Shown here: positions 1 through 7,422 of the stretch, one piece after another
Position numbering within the stretch: the stretch's first letter is position 1
How the letters are laid out: each line of letters begins with the position of its first letter
DNA from: Gammaproteobacteria bacterium
Lineage (GTDB): Bacteria; Pseudomonadota; Gammaproteobacteria; Steroidobacterales; GCA-2729495
Assembly (NCBI GenBank): GCA_014337915.1
Contig: QUBU01000005.1
Span: 80,566-144,565, forward strand
Direction of reading: 5' to 3'
Length of the DNA stretch: 64,000 bases
The notes under the pieces: model-generated
What the model saw: the letters and a program-made list of their open reading frames with translations, nothing else
Told to the model about the DNA's origin: nothing
Database searches by the model: none
Translations under genes and position numbers: made by a program

Positions 1-474
1 CAGCCTGGCCATCGCCAGGTTGCTGGCCACCTGGATCTGCCCGGGATCCGGGCTGGCCGGCAGCTCCCCGGCATGGCGGATGATCAGCACGTCGCTGCCG
101 GCACGGGCGCTGTCGTGCGGCCCACAGCCGGCGATGTCGTAGGCATCGTCGCTGGCGCTGACGGGCCGCTGCAGTTCCAGTGCCCAGCTGCGCGCATCGT
201 TGCCGGCGCAGGTCACCGCAATGCCCGTGCTGTCGGGCGCGAAGGCGGTGTTGGTGCTCAGCCCCCAGAACCCGGCGAGGCGCAGATCCGGCTCGATGGT
301 TTCCAGTGCGAAGCGGGCGTTCTCCTGCAGCCGGTTCGCCACCTCGGCCGTCCGGTAGTTGCCCTTGCTCTGGACGTACACCTCAAAAGCGCCCCAGGTC
401 AGGAACAGCCCGATGGTCATCGCCACCATCAGCTCGATCAGCGTCATGCCCAGGCTGTATTGCCGCGCGCTCAT
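1..474 (-). CDS. pilW: Type IV pilus minor pseudopilin PilW (3' part cut by window edge)
   Basis: PilW is a minor pseudopilin that helps start assembly of type IV pili at the inner membrane. The N terminus carries a class III prepilin signal, a short basic leader then G-MTLIELMVA, so cleavage by the prepilin peptidase PilD would follow Gly9. It continues as a hydrophobic helix and a region rich in Asn, Arg and Leu, as is usual in PilW. The ATG overlaps the stop of pilV by 4 bases, which points to translational coupling. The gene runs off the left edge, so its C terminus is not seen. Assignment rests on the leader and on its position after pilV; confidence is good for the family and a little lower for the exact member. 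Confidence 0.85.
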   Translation of the reverse strand, partial: MSARQYSLGMTLIELMVAMTIGLFLTWGAFEVYVQSKGNYRTAEVANRLQENARFALETIEPDLRLAGFWGLSTNTAFAPDSTGIAVTCAGNDARSWALELQRPVSASDDAYDIAGCGPHDSARAGSDVLIIRHAGELPASPDPGQIQVASNLAMARL

Positions 475-929
475 AGCTGCAGTGCCAGTGAGTAGCTGAC
501 CGGTGCTTCCTGGCCTGCCTCGGGCCAGGACAGCGTGATCGCGTACTGGCGCACCGGTGCGAGGTCCTGCTGCTCGATTACCGCGGTGGCTCCCGCCGGC
601 AGCCGCCGCCGCAGGTCTTCCAGCCAGCGGAACCAGTCATCGGCTGCCAGGTCGTTCGGGCTGCAGTCGCCGCCGCCGTTGACGCAGCCGCGGTTGGCTC
701 CCGGGCCGGTGCCGGCATAGGCACCATCCGGGTTGGCGCGGATGCGGTCGGCCATGTCGCCGGCCAGGGTGATCGCGGCACCGCGGTACACCGAAGTGCG
801 CCCGGCGCGCAGGCCTTCGATGTAGAGGCCGGCGATGCCGAGCATACCTACCGCCATGACCACCAGCGCCACCAGCACCTCGACGAGGCTGAAGCCACGA
901 CTGCGCTGCCCGTGCTGTCGGCCACCCAT
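471..929 (-). CDS. pilV: Type IV pilus modification/minor pseudopilin PilV
   Basis: This 152-residue minor pseudopilin belongs to the pilus-priming complex. It starts with a basic leader and the cleavage motif RG-FSLVEVLVA, followed by a helix containing MLGIAGLY. The phrase TLAGDMADRIRANPDGAYAG fits the PilV family, where RIRANP is common. I chose the ATG at 929 because it places the prepilin motif about 12 residues in; the reading frame stays open further upstream but overlaps the FimT-like gene in another frame. Spacing is 2 bases from the upstream gene and a 4-base overlap with pilW. All four pil genes here lie head to tail and are probably one transcript. Confidence 0.88.
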   Translation of the reverse strand: MGGRQHGQRSRGFSLVEVLVALVVMAVGMLGIAGLYIEGLRAGRTSVYRGAAITLAGDMADRIRANPDGAYAGTGPGANRGCVNGGGDCSPNDLAADDWFRWLEDLRRRLPAGATAVIEQQDLAPVRQYAITLSWPEAGQEAPVSYSLALQL

Positions 930-931
930 GG

Positions 932-1546
932 TCAGCAGCCTCCCAGCGGGTTGGATGAAGCCTGCAGCTGGCTGACCGTGTCGACCAGTGCCGTGTGGCC
1001 CGCCGGGCTGACCATGATCCAGCGGCCAGCGGCCCGGCCGCCGCCAGTGTCGCTGTTGCCGCGGGAGTCGCAGAGCTGGATGTTGCGCAGCCCGGGCCGG
1101 CCAGCGACTACGGCCGGGAACCCGTCGGCGCGGAAGCTGAGGAACTGGGGTGTGCCGCCGTCGGCGGCGCTGCGCGCCTCGCCACGGATGCCGGCATCGA
1201 TGGGACCGTGGGCCAGCAGCACGGCCTCGCCCGGGTCGCGGGCCGCATCGCCATCGCCGTCCTCGAACACGATCCAGCCATCGAGCAGCGAAGCACCCTG
1301 GGCGCAGGCCGGTTCCTCCGCCTCCCAGTCGCTGCTCGCACAGAGCGTGACGGGGAGGCTGCGCGTCGAGGCCTGTGCGCGCGCGGCACGGATGCTGCTC
1401 ACGAGGTCGTTGGCGGCCACGGTCATGCGGTTGTTCGCGACCATGCCGTTCATGGCCGGTACGCCGAGGCCCAGGGTCAACGCCAACACCATCATCAGCA
1501 CGAGGAGCTCGATGAGGGTGAAGCCTTCTTGGTGCTTCTTGCCCAT
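932..1546 (-). CDS. fimT: FimT/GspH-type pseudopilin
   Basis: This 204-residue pseudopilin of the GspH/FimT family is a minor component of the type IV pilus or of type II-like machinery. The leader MGKKHQEG-FTLIELLVLMMV is a textbook PilD site. Further on come NDLVSSIRAARAQAS, a typical GspH segment, and a central WIVFEDGDGD stretch matching the W-x-VF-x-D/N-x-DG pattern of FimT proteins. Only 2 bases separate it from pilV. FimT proteins in some gammaproteobacteria bind DNA during natural transformation; whether this one does cannot be read from sequence. It is one of two FimT-like genes in tandem here. Confidence 0.85.
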   Translation of the reverse strand: MGKKHQEGFTLIELLVLMMVLALTLGLGVPAMNGMVANNRMTVAANDLVSSIRAARAQASTRSLPVTLCASSDWEAEEPACAQGASLLDGWIVFEDGDGDAARDPGEAVLLAHGPIDAGIRGEARSAADGGTPQFLSFRADGFPAVVAGRPGLRNIQLCDSRGNSDTGGGRAAGRWIMVSPAGHTALVDTVSQLQASSNPLGGC

Positions 1547-1639
1547 CAGGGGCCATCCTGCCGCGCGCGCCGGCTGCGGTCAGCCTGCTCCGATGAGCGG
1601 CGCACATCCGGGGATGAGCGGCCGGCATGCGTGGTGCGT

Positions 1640-2173
1640 TCAGGTCGGGCATGTCAGCGGGCGACCATCGGCGGCGACCCGCGACAGCCGTGGCCGGCCG
1701 CTGTAGCTGATGATCACCGCCCGGGCCTGTGCCGGGCCACGGGCATCGCAGAAGACCACGGTGCCATTGCTGGCCCGCAGGGCGAAGGGACGCAGGGCAT
1801 AGGCGCGGCGATTGCTGCGCACCGACGCCAGCGGCAGGGGATGGCCCACCGCCAGTACCGGCTCATCCGGATCGATGGTGGCCGGGTCGTCGCCATCACG
1901 GTTGACGAACACCAGCCAGCCGCTGGTCCAGTCGCCCGCCGGCGCGCAGTGCTGGGCATCCAGGCTGCGGCAGACCACCACGTCGCGGGCCTCGCTGGCC
2001 GCGGTGACGCGGGCGAGATGGATGGCATGCACGAAGCCGTTGACTGCCGCGACCATGCGTCCTTCCAGCAACAGCTCGCGACATAACGGGACGGCGATGG
2101 TCGCCAGGGCTGCCATGCCGAGCAGCGCCACCAGCATCTCCAGCAGGGTCAGGCCACGGGCATGCCGTTCCAT
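1640..2173 (-). CDS. Second FimT/GspH-type pseudopilin
   Basis: This 177-residue protein shares the plan of the next gene: leader MERHARG-LTLLEMLVALL, then VNGFVHAIHLARVTAASEARDVVVCRS and WLVFVNRDGDD. It is thus a FimT/GspH paralogue rather than a different pseudopilin, though the two are clearly diverged. The prepilin motif has Leu at position +1 in place of the usual Phe. A 93-base gap separates it from the downstream copy. The C terminus holds two cysteine-flanked segments (FCDARGPAQ and LTCPT) that could form a disulfide; that is inference. It is the first gene of the pil run and lies divergent from the Irr-like regulator. Confidence 0.8.
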   Translation of the reverse strand: MERHARGLTLLEMLVALLGMAALATIAVPLCRELLLEGRMVAAVNGFVHAIHLARVTAASEARDVVVCRSLDAQHCAPAGDWTSGWLVFVNRDGDDPATIDPDEPVLAVGHPLPLASVRSNRRAYALRPFALRASNGTVVFCDARGPAQARAVIISYSGRPRLSRVAADGRPLTCPT

Positions 2174-2209
2174 GGCGGGCAGCTTAGGCGGCAGCGGCCG
2201 GGGCCACAG

Positions 2210-2225
2210 CCGGCGTTTCCGCCGG
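2210..2225 (-). other. Stem-loop with GAAA tetraloop in the leader of the pil run
   Basis: A perfect 6-base inverted repeat (CCGGCG and CGCCGG) flanks four bases. Read on the minus strand the loop is GAAA, a stable GNRA tetraloop. It lies 37 bases upstream of the first pseudopilin gene, so it would sit in that gene's 5' leader if transcription starts further out. There is no T-run, so it is not a classical terminator. Function unknown. Confidence 0.35.
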
Positions 2226-2256
2226 GAATGACCGGATTCCGCTGCCGGATGCTGCG

Positions 2257-2286
2257 TTTACAGCAATCCGGCCGGCCCACTAGAAT
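2257..2286 (+). promoter_or_regulatory. Sigma-70 type promoter for the Irr-like regulator
   Basis: TTTACA (2257-2262) and TAGAAT (2281-2286) are separated by 18 bases; each matches its consensus at five of six positions. This predicts a start of transcription near 2293. The -10 box covers an in-frame ATG at 2285, which argues that this ATG is not the translation start. Confidence 0.6.
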
Positions 2287-2320
2287 GCCCCGCAGGAGCC
2301 TGGCCGGCCGGATACGACAG

Positions 2321-2734
2321 TTGGACCTACGTGAGCGCGTGAGCGCACAACTCCTTGAACATGGCGTGCGGCCGACTGCCCAGCGCCTGCAGATCGGCAT
2401 GCTGGTGCTGGACCGCGCCTGCCATTTTTCTGCCGACCAGCTGCTCGCCACCCTGCGCCAGTCCGGGCAGCGCGTGTCCAGGGCGACGATCTACAACACC
2501 CTGAGCCTGTTCTCCCGCCGCGGCCTGATCCGCGAAGTGGCCGTGGACCCGGAGCGCCTCATGTACGACTCCACCACCGCGCCGCACCATCATTTCTACA
2601 ACGCCGAGACCGGCGAACTCACCGATATCGATCCTGCGGACCTGCGGCTGTCACGGCTGCCGCCGCTGCCGCGTGCCACCGAGGCGGAAAGCGTCGAGGT
2701 CATCATCCGCATCCGGCCGCGCAAGGGCGGGTGA
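2321..2734 (+). CDS. Fur-family transcriptional regulator, Irr-like
   Basis: This Fur-superfamily repressor has an N-terminal winged helix (HGVRPTAQRL to RATIYNTLSLFSRRGLI) and a short C-terminal dimerisation domain with the metal/haem-type motif APHHHFY. It lacks the CxxC zinc pairs found in Fur, Zur and PerR and ends in IIRIRPRK. This resembles the Irr group, which senses iron through haem in alphaproteobacteria; whether haem is sensed here is unknown. The start is uncertain: an ATG at 2285 sits inside a good -10 box, a GTG lies at 2339, and I prefer the TTG at 2321, which has a GGA seven bases upstream and keeps the first helix (DLRERVSAQLLEHG) intact. It stands alone, upstream of tRNA-Thr. 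Confidence 0.8.
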   Translation: MDLRERVSAQLLEHGVRPTAQRLQIGMLVLDRACHFSADQLLATLRQSGQRVSRATIYNTLSLFSRRGLIREVAVDPERLMYDSTTAPHHHFYNAETGELTDIDPADLRLSRLPPLPRATEAESVEVIIRIRPRKGG

Positions 2735-2758
2735 CCCGCGGCCCCGAGCTGCTATACT
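2731..2758 (+). promoter_or_regulatory. Promoter of tRNA-Thr
   Basis: A strong -10 box TATACT (2753-2758) is preceded after 16 bases by GTGACC (2731-2736), a partial -35. The -10 ends 10 bases before the mature tRNA, and the intervening sequence is GC-rich (tcgccgccgc), the kind of discriminator seen at stringently controlled stable-RNA promoters. Confidence 0.5.
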
Positions 2759-2768
2759 TCGCCGCCGC

Positions 2769-2844
2769 GCCGGCGTAGCTCAGTTGGTAGAGCAGTCGCT
2801 TCGTAAGCGAGAGGTCGGGGGTTCAAGTCCCTCCGCCGGCACCA
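2769..2844 (+). tRNA. tRNA-Thr (anticodon CGT)
   Basis: A full cloverleaf can be folded by eye. The acceptor stem pairs GCCGGCG (2769-2775) with CGCCGGC (2834-2840), the D arm is GCTCAGTTGGTAGAGC, the T arm contains GGGGGTTCAAGTCCCTC, and the anticodon CGT is at 2802-2804. The 3' CCA is encoded (2842-2844). The G27-G43 mismatch at the top of the anticodon stem mirrors the mismatch in the E. coli CGT isoacceptor. The next gene, ubiX, starts 24 bases downstream and may be read from the same promoter. Confidence 0.97.
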
Positions 2845-2868
2845 CAGTCCCGCCACCGGGGAATCGCC

Positions 2869-3465
2869 ATGCGGCTCATCGTCGGCATATCGGGCGCCAG
2901 CGGTGTCATCTACGGCATCCGCCTGCTGGAAGTACTGGCATCACAGCCGCAGGTGGAGACCCACCTGGTCATCAGCAACGGCGGCAAGCTCAATATCGCG
3001 CTGGAGACCGGCCTCGGCCCGAAGCAGGTCGGCAAGCTCGCCAGCGTGGTGCACAGTGACCTCGACCTTGCCGCCAGCATCGCCAGCGGCTCCTTTCATA
3101 CCGACGGCATGATCGTCGCTCCCTGCTCCATGAAGGCGCTGTCGGGCATCGTCAATTCCTATGCCGACACGCTGCTGGTGCGCGCTGCCGACGTGGTGCT
3201 CAAGGAGCGCCGCCGCCTGGTGCTGGTGCCGCGTGAGACGCCGCTGCATGAAGGCCATTGCCGGCTGATGCATGAGGCGAGCCGCATGGGTGCGATCATC
3301 GCCCCGCCGATGCCCGCGTTCTACACGGCACCGCAGTCGGTGGACGACATCGTCAACCATACGGTGGGGCGCCTGCTGGACCTGTTCGGCATCGACAGCG
3401 GCCTGGTCCGGCGCTGGCAGGGTGCGCGCGGCAGGTCGCGGTCCGCGGCGAAGCGGCCGCGATGA
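2869..3465 (+). CDS. ubiX: Flavin prenyltransferase UbiX
   Basis: UbiX makes prenylated FMN from FMN and dimethylallyl phosphate; UbiD-type decarboxylases need this cofactor. The 198-residue protein opens with LIVGISGASGVIYG, the flavin-binding start of the family, and contains GMIVAPCSMKALSGI and PRETPLHEGH, all standard UbiX landmarks. It acts in the cytosol as a dodecamer in known members. The C-terminal tail (about 15 residues, Arg-rich) is longer than usual. It overlaps the following gene by 4 bases. A UbiD-family gene lies 1.5 kb downstream, separated by an opposite-strand dehydrogenase, so the cofactor maker and one likely user are close but not in one operon. Confidence 0.95.
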   Translation: MRLIVGISGASGVIYGIRLLEVLASQPQVETHLVISNGGKLNIALETGLGPKQVGKLASVVHSDLDLAASIASGSFHTDGMIVAPCSMKALSGIVNSYADTLLVRAADVVLKERRRLVLVPRETPLHEGHCRLMHEASRMGAIIAPPMPAFYTAPQSVDDIVNHTVGRLLDLFGIDSGLVRRWQGARGRSRSAAKRPR

Positions 3466-3977
3466 ATGCCCGGGGCCCGGGGCCGGACCGCGCCGCCATC
3501 GCGGCCATGCTCGCGGCCCACCACACGCTGACCCTGGCGACCTGCCGCGACAGCCTGCCCTGGGCGGCGACGGTATTCTTCGCCAGCGACGCGGACTTCA
3601 ACCTGTACTTCGTTTCCGATCGCCGGACCCGCCACGCGCAGGACATGGCCGCCTGCCCCGAGGTGGCGCTCGCCATCGATGCGGATCCGGATGGCTGGCA
3701 CGCGGTGCGTGGGCTGCAGGTCGCCGGCACCGCGACCCTGGTGGCGGGCACTGACCGCCCACGGGTACTCGCGCTCTACCTGGAAAAGTTTGCCAGCGTG
3801 AAGGCGCTGTTCGAGCAGCCACGCTCGGCGGACGAGAAGATCATCGCCTCGCGGCTGCAGCACACCGACTTCTGGTGCGTGCGGCCGGACTACATTCGCC
3901 TGGTCGACAACTCGAAGGGCTTCGGCTTCCGCATCGAGTGGCGCCCGGGGGGCGCCACTGCCGCGTCGCCGGGCTAG
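3462..3977 (+). CDS. PNPOx-fold flavin-binding protein, YhbP/UPF0306-like
   Basis: This 171-residue protein resembles the split-barrel family that includes E. coli YhbP. Shared landmarks are HTLTLATC near the N terminus, SDRRTRHAQDMA, the central VRGLQVAGTATL and VDNSKGFGFRIEW close to the end. Relatives bind FMN or related cofactors, but no reaction is known. Its ATG overlaps the ubiX stop by 4 bases, so the two are translationally coupled. Pairing with a flavin-modifying enzyme makes a flavin-related role reasonable, though this is inference. A GTG or ATG further inside could also serve as start; the coupled ATG is the most likely. Confidence 0.7.
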   Translation: MNARGPGPDRAAIAAMLAAHHTLTLATCRDSLPWAATVFFASDADFNLYFVSDRRTRHAQDMAACPEVALAIDADPDGWHAVRGLQVAGTATLVAGTDRPRVLALYLEKFASVKALFEQPRSADEKIIASRLQHTDFWCVRPDYIRLVDNSKGFGFRIEWRPGGATAASPG

Positions 3978-3995
3978 CGCCCGGGCAGCGGCGGT

Positions 3996-4790
3996 TCAGT
4001 CGGCATCACCGCCAGAGTAGGGCGGCAGCTTGCCGAGGTGGATGCCACTGTCGACGATCAGCGTCTCGCCGGTGATCAGCTCGGCATCGGTGAGGAACCA
4101 CACCAGCACCCGGGCGATATCCTCGGCGGTCGCCACCTTCTTCAATGGCAGGGCCTGGGTCTGGGCGTCGAGCATCGCCTGGTACTGCTCCTCGCCGAGG
4201 CCGCCCTTCAGCCAGCGGGTCTGGATCATGCCGGGGACCACCGCGTTGATGCGGATCTCCGGCGCCAGCACGTGCGCCAGCGACTTCGTCATCAGGTTCA
4301 GCGCTGCCTTCGATGCCGCGTAGGGGATGGAGGAGGCGATGCCGGTCACGCCACCGATGGAGGAGTCGTTGACGATGGCACCGGCGCCCTGCTGCTTCAT
4401 GTAGGGCACGACAGCCCGCACCATCTGGTAGGCGCCGACGACGTTGACGGCATAGATGTCGAGGAAGTCCTGCTTGCTGACGCCCTCGAGCTGCGGATAG
4501 GGATTGAATTTCGTACGCGCGGCATTGTTGATGAGGTAGTCGATGCGGCCCCAGCGGTCGGCTGCGGCCCTGGCCATGGCGCGGCAGGCACCATCGTCGG
4601 CTACGTCGGCCTGGAACACGATGGTGTCGGCACCCCTGGCGCGGCAGGCGGCGGCGGTTTCCTCCGCCTCGGCCTGGCTGCGCGTGTAGTTGACCACGAC
4701 GTTGCAGCCGCGCGCGGCGAGCATAATGGCGGCGGCGGCACCCACGCCGGTGGCGGAGCCGGTGACGATGGCGACCTTGCGCTCGGTCAT
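3996..4790 (-). CDS. Short-chain dehydrogenase/reductase, FabG-like
   Basis: A classical SDR of 264 residues that uses NAD(P)H to oxidise or reduce a hydroxy/keto group. Visible are the dinucleotide motif TGSATGVG near residue 10, the NNAA motif (LINNAARTKF), the catalytic Ser in NDSSIGGV and YAASK near residue 157. The C terminus (ITGETLIVDSGIHLG) is as in FabG-type enzymes. The spacing after NNAA is unremarkable, so substrate cannot be deduced. It stands alone on the minus strand, convergent with the YhbP-like gene and divergent from the UbiD-family gene, with which it may share a control region at 4791-4920. Confidence 0.85.
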   Translation of the reverse strand: MTERKVAIVTGSATGVGAAAAIMLAARGCNVVVNYTRSQAEAEETAAACRARGADTIVFQADVADDGACRAMARAAADRWGRIDYLINNAARTKFNPYPQLEGVSKQDFLDIYAVNVVGAYQMVRAVVPYMKQQGAGAIVNDSSIGGVTGIASSIPYAASKAALNLMTKSLAHVLAPEIRINAVVPGMIQTRWLKGGLGEEQYQAMLDAQTQALPLKKVATAEDIARVLVWFLTDAELITGETLIVDSGIHLGKLPPYSGGDAD

Positions 4791-4920
4791 GGGCAGATCC
4801 CCGGGAATTCGCTGGCGACCGGCGCATGATACGTTGGAACCTCACAAATGCTATGTTTGCGCTGCGGACAGGATCACCGGCCGCAGCGTTGCAGACCGCC
4901 CGATTCCGGAGAATCGCCCG

Positions 4921-6417
4921 ATGGCATACAGGGACTTGCGTGACTTCCTCGCCCAGCTCGAGCAGCAGGGGCAGCTCCGGCGTGTCAGCGTGCCGTTCAA
5001 TGTCGAGCGTGGCCGCAACGAACTCCAGGCGCTGATGCGCCACCTGGCGCAGACCGATGGCCCGGCCCTGGTGCTGGACCGGCTCGAGGGCTACAACACA
5101 CCCGGCGTGCCGCTGGTGTTCAATCCCTACGGCACCCGCGAACGCACGGCGATGATCCTCGGCACCCGCGACCCGCTGGAGGCCAAGCTGCGCCATGTGA
5201 AGGTGCTGCAGGAGCCCGGCAGCTGGATCAAGCCGACGCTGGTGGACCGCGCGCGGGCCCCCTGCAAGGAGGTGGTCATCCCGCGTGACCAGGTGTCGGT
5301 CGACCGGCATATCCCGCATGTGTTCTTCGGCCGCGAGGGCTCGTCCTACATCACCGGCGGCGTGGTGGTGACCAAAGACCCGGAGACCGGCGTCCGCAAC
5401 GTCGGCGCCTACCGCGTCACCAGTTTCTGGAACTGCGAGCACCCGCAGGGCGGCAGCTACAGCGAAGAGCAGATGAAGAAGCAGCTCTCGATCTTCGCTT
5501 TCTGGAACCCGCCCATGAACCACATCGGCCTGCACCTGGCACGGGCGCAGAAGCTCGGCAGGCCGCTGGAGCTGGCCATTGCCTGCCAGGTGGATCCGGC
5601 CCTGCACCTCGCCTGCGCCACCGGCATTCCCTTCGGCATGGACGAGTACGACTACGCCGGCGGGCTGCGCGGCAGTCCCGTGGAACTGGTGAAGTGCGAG
5701 AGCGTCGACCTCGAGGTGCCGGCCACCGCCGAGTACATCATCGAGGGCGTGTTCCGCCCGGACGTGCCCACCGACATCATCGGCTGGCATTCCAACTCCG
5801 TAGGCTACTACGACAAGCACCAGATCTTCCCGATCTTCGATATCACCGCCATCACCCACCGTCGGGATCCGCTCTGGTACGGCACCATCGAGATGATGCC
5901 GCCCTTCGACCACAACTACATGGCGCTGCTACCGGTGGAGGGCGAGCTGCTGGCGGACCTGCAGCGCAAGCTGCCGGAGGTCAAGGACGTGGTGGTCACG
6001 CCGAACATGACCTACATCGTGCAGCTCAACGTGGACGGTGCCGCCAAGCCCCACCCGGAGTTCGGCAAGTACGTGCTGCACGCGGCCTGGGGCGCGGCGG
6101 GCCGCTGGCCACGCACCGCCAAGATCCTGGTAGTCGTCGGCCCGGACGTGGATCCCTACGACCTCGAGGCCGTGGAGTGGGCGATCCAGACCCGGGTGCA
6201 GCCCTACAGCGACATCATCATCAACCGCAGCGCGCAGGCCATGGTGCTCGATCCGTCGGCGCCCAAGGGTCCGCAGGGCTTTCCGACGACCTCGGAGCAG
6301 ATGGGCATCGATGCCACCATCAAGGTCCCGGAGCGCTTCAGCGAGTACGCCGAGGTCAGCCAGGCGGATCCCGCCCAGGTGCGCAGCGTGGCCGCGAAGC
6401 TGGCCGGGATCCTCTAG
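4921..6417 (+). CDS. UbiD-family prenylated-FMN-dependent decarboxylase
   Basis: A 498-residue (de)carboxylase of the UbiD superfamily, acting on unsaturated or aromatic acids with prFMN from UbiX. The N terminus YRDLRDFLAQLEQQGQL and the catalytic-region signature LRGSPVELVKCESVDLEVPA, followed by AEYIIEG, are family hallmarks. The glutamates in these stretches correspond to the acid/base residues of characterised members. The central part differs from true ubiquinone UbiD of E. coli: the insert after the first domain is short and the block WYGTIEMMPPFDHNYMALLP is distinct. I therefore do not call it ubiD. The ATG has GGAG about 10 bases upstream. It heads a run of metabolic genes, with 24 bases to the next one. 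Confidence 0.88.
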   Translation: MAYRDLRDFLAQLEQQGQLRRVSVPFNVERGRNELQALMRHLAQTDGPALVLDRLEGYNTPGVPLVFNPYGTRERTAMILGTRDPLEAKLRHVKVLQEPGSWIKPTLVDRARAPCKEVVIPRDQVSVDRHIPHVFFGREGSSYITGGVVVTKDPETGVRNVGAYRVTSFWNCEHPQGGSYSEEQMKKQLSIFAFWNPPMNHIGLHLARAQKLGRPLELAIACQVDPALHLACATGIPFGMDEYDYAGGLRGSPVELVKCESVDLEVPATAEYIIEGVFRPDVPTDIIGWHSNSVGYYDKHQIFPIFDITAITHRRDPLWYGTIEMMPPFDHNYMALLPVEGELLADLQRKLPEVKDVVVTPNMTYIVQLNVDGAAKPHPEFGKYVLHAAWGAAGRWPRTAKILVVVGPDVDPYDLEAVEWAIQTRVQPYSDIIINRSAQAMVLDPSAPKGPQGFPTTSEQMGIDATIKVPERFSEYAEVSQADPAQVRSVAAKLAGIL

Positions 6418-6441
6418 GCGCGGGCCCGGCATGGCCAGACG

Positions 6442-7422
6442 ATGAACACCGCCTGCGTCTTCGGCCTCGGCGCCATCGGCAGCTGGCTCGCGGCCCGGCT
6501 TGCGCTCTCCGGCGTGCGTGTCACGGCCATCGCCCGTGGTGCCACCCTCGAGGCGCTGCGCGCGCGCGGCCTGGTGCTGGTGGAGGGCGGAAAGCGCGAG
6601 GTAGTGCAGTTGCGGGCCGTCGCAGGCGCGCAGGAAGCAGGCCCTCAGGAACTGCTGTTCCTGACGGTCAAGGCCAACGACCTGCCGGCCATCGCCCCGC
6701 AGCTGCGCCCGCTGCTCGGGCCGGGCACGGCCGTGGTGACGGTGGGCAACGGCTTCCCCTGGTGGTATTTCTTCCGTGCTACCTCGGGGGGCATCAATCC
6801 GACCCTGGCCACGGTGGACCCGCGCGGATCGCTGTGGCGACTGGTCGGGCCCGAGCACGCCATCGGCTGCGTCGTCTATCCGGCGGTGCGCGTGCTGGAG
6901 CCCGGCGTGGTCGAGCACGTCTATGGCAACCGCCTCTCGCTGGGCGAGCCTGATGGCTCGCTGTCCGCGCGGGTGCGCGCCATCGCCGCCATGCTGTCGG
7001 CCGCGCGCATCGAGGCGCCGGTACGCCAGGACATCCGCACCGAAGTCTGGACCAAGCTCGCGCTCAACGCCGCCTACAACCCGGTCAGCCTGCTCACCGG
7101 CGCCACGCTCGGGCAGATGCTCGACGACCCGGCCGCCGCGGCGGTGCTGCAGGCGCTGATGCAGGAAGCCATCGGCGTGGCAGGCGCGCTGGGGGTGCGG
7201 GTGCCGATGCAGCCGCGCCAGCTCATGGAACTGACCCGCCCGCTGGCGGCCCACAAGACCTCGACCCTGCAGGACCTCGAGGCCGGCCGGCGCCTCGAGA
7301 TCGACCCGGTGGCCGGGGCGGTGGCTGAAATCGGCCGCCTGCGCAATGTGCGCACGCCGGCGCTGGACGGCCTGCTGGCGCTGGCGCGGCTGCGTGCCCG
7401 CCTGTCCGGTTGCCATGGCTGA
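6442..7422 (+). CDS. Ketopantoate-reductase-like dehydrogenase (ApbA/PanE family)
   Basis: A 326-residue NADPH-dependent 2-oxoacid reductase of the PanE fold. The Rossmann motif FGLGAIGSWLAARLA is at the N terminus. The catalytic block VWTKLALNAAYNPVSLL near residue 205 has the Lys and Asn expected, and the C-terminal signature HKTSTLQDLEAGRRLEID closes the family pattern. Many PanE relatives are not pantoate enzymes, and the company kept here (UbiD-type decarboxylase, aconitase-type hydratase, C-C lyase) suggests a catabolic 2-hydroxy/2-oxoacid step. The stop overlaps the start of the following hydratase gene by 8 bases. Substrate unknown. Confidence 0.82.
   Translation: MNTACVFGLGAIGSWLAARLALSGVRVTAIARGATLEALRARGLVLVEGGKREVVQLRAVAGAQEAGPQELLFLTVKANDLPAIAPQLRPLLGPGTAVVTVGNGFPWWYFFRATSGGINPTLATVDPRGSLWRLVGPEHAIGCVVYPAVRVLEPGVVEHVYGNRLSLGEPDGSLSARVRAIAAMLSAARIEAPVRQDIRTEVWTKLALNAAYNPVSLLTGATLGQMLDDPAAAAVLQALMQEAIGVAGALGVRVPMQPRQLMELTRPLAAHKTSTLQDLEAGRRLEIDPVAGAVAEIGRLRNVRTPALDGLLALARLRARLSGCHG

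Noticed and set aside
4921..6417. Calling this gene ubiD of ubiquinone synthesis
   Set aside because: The core signature is present, but large central segments differ from E. coli UbiD and the gene leads a catabolic-looking operon; family-level naming is safer.
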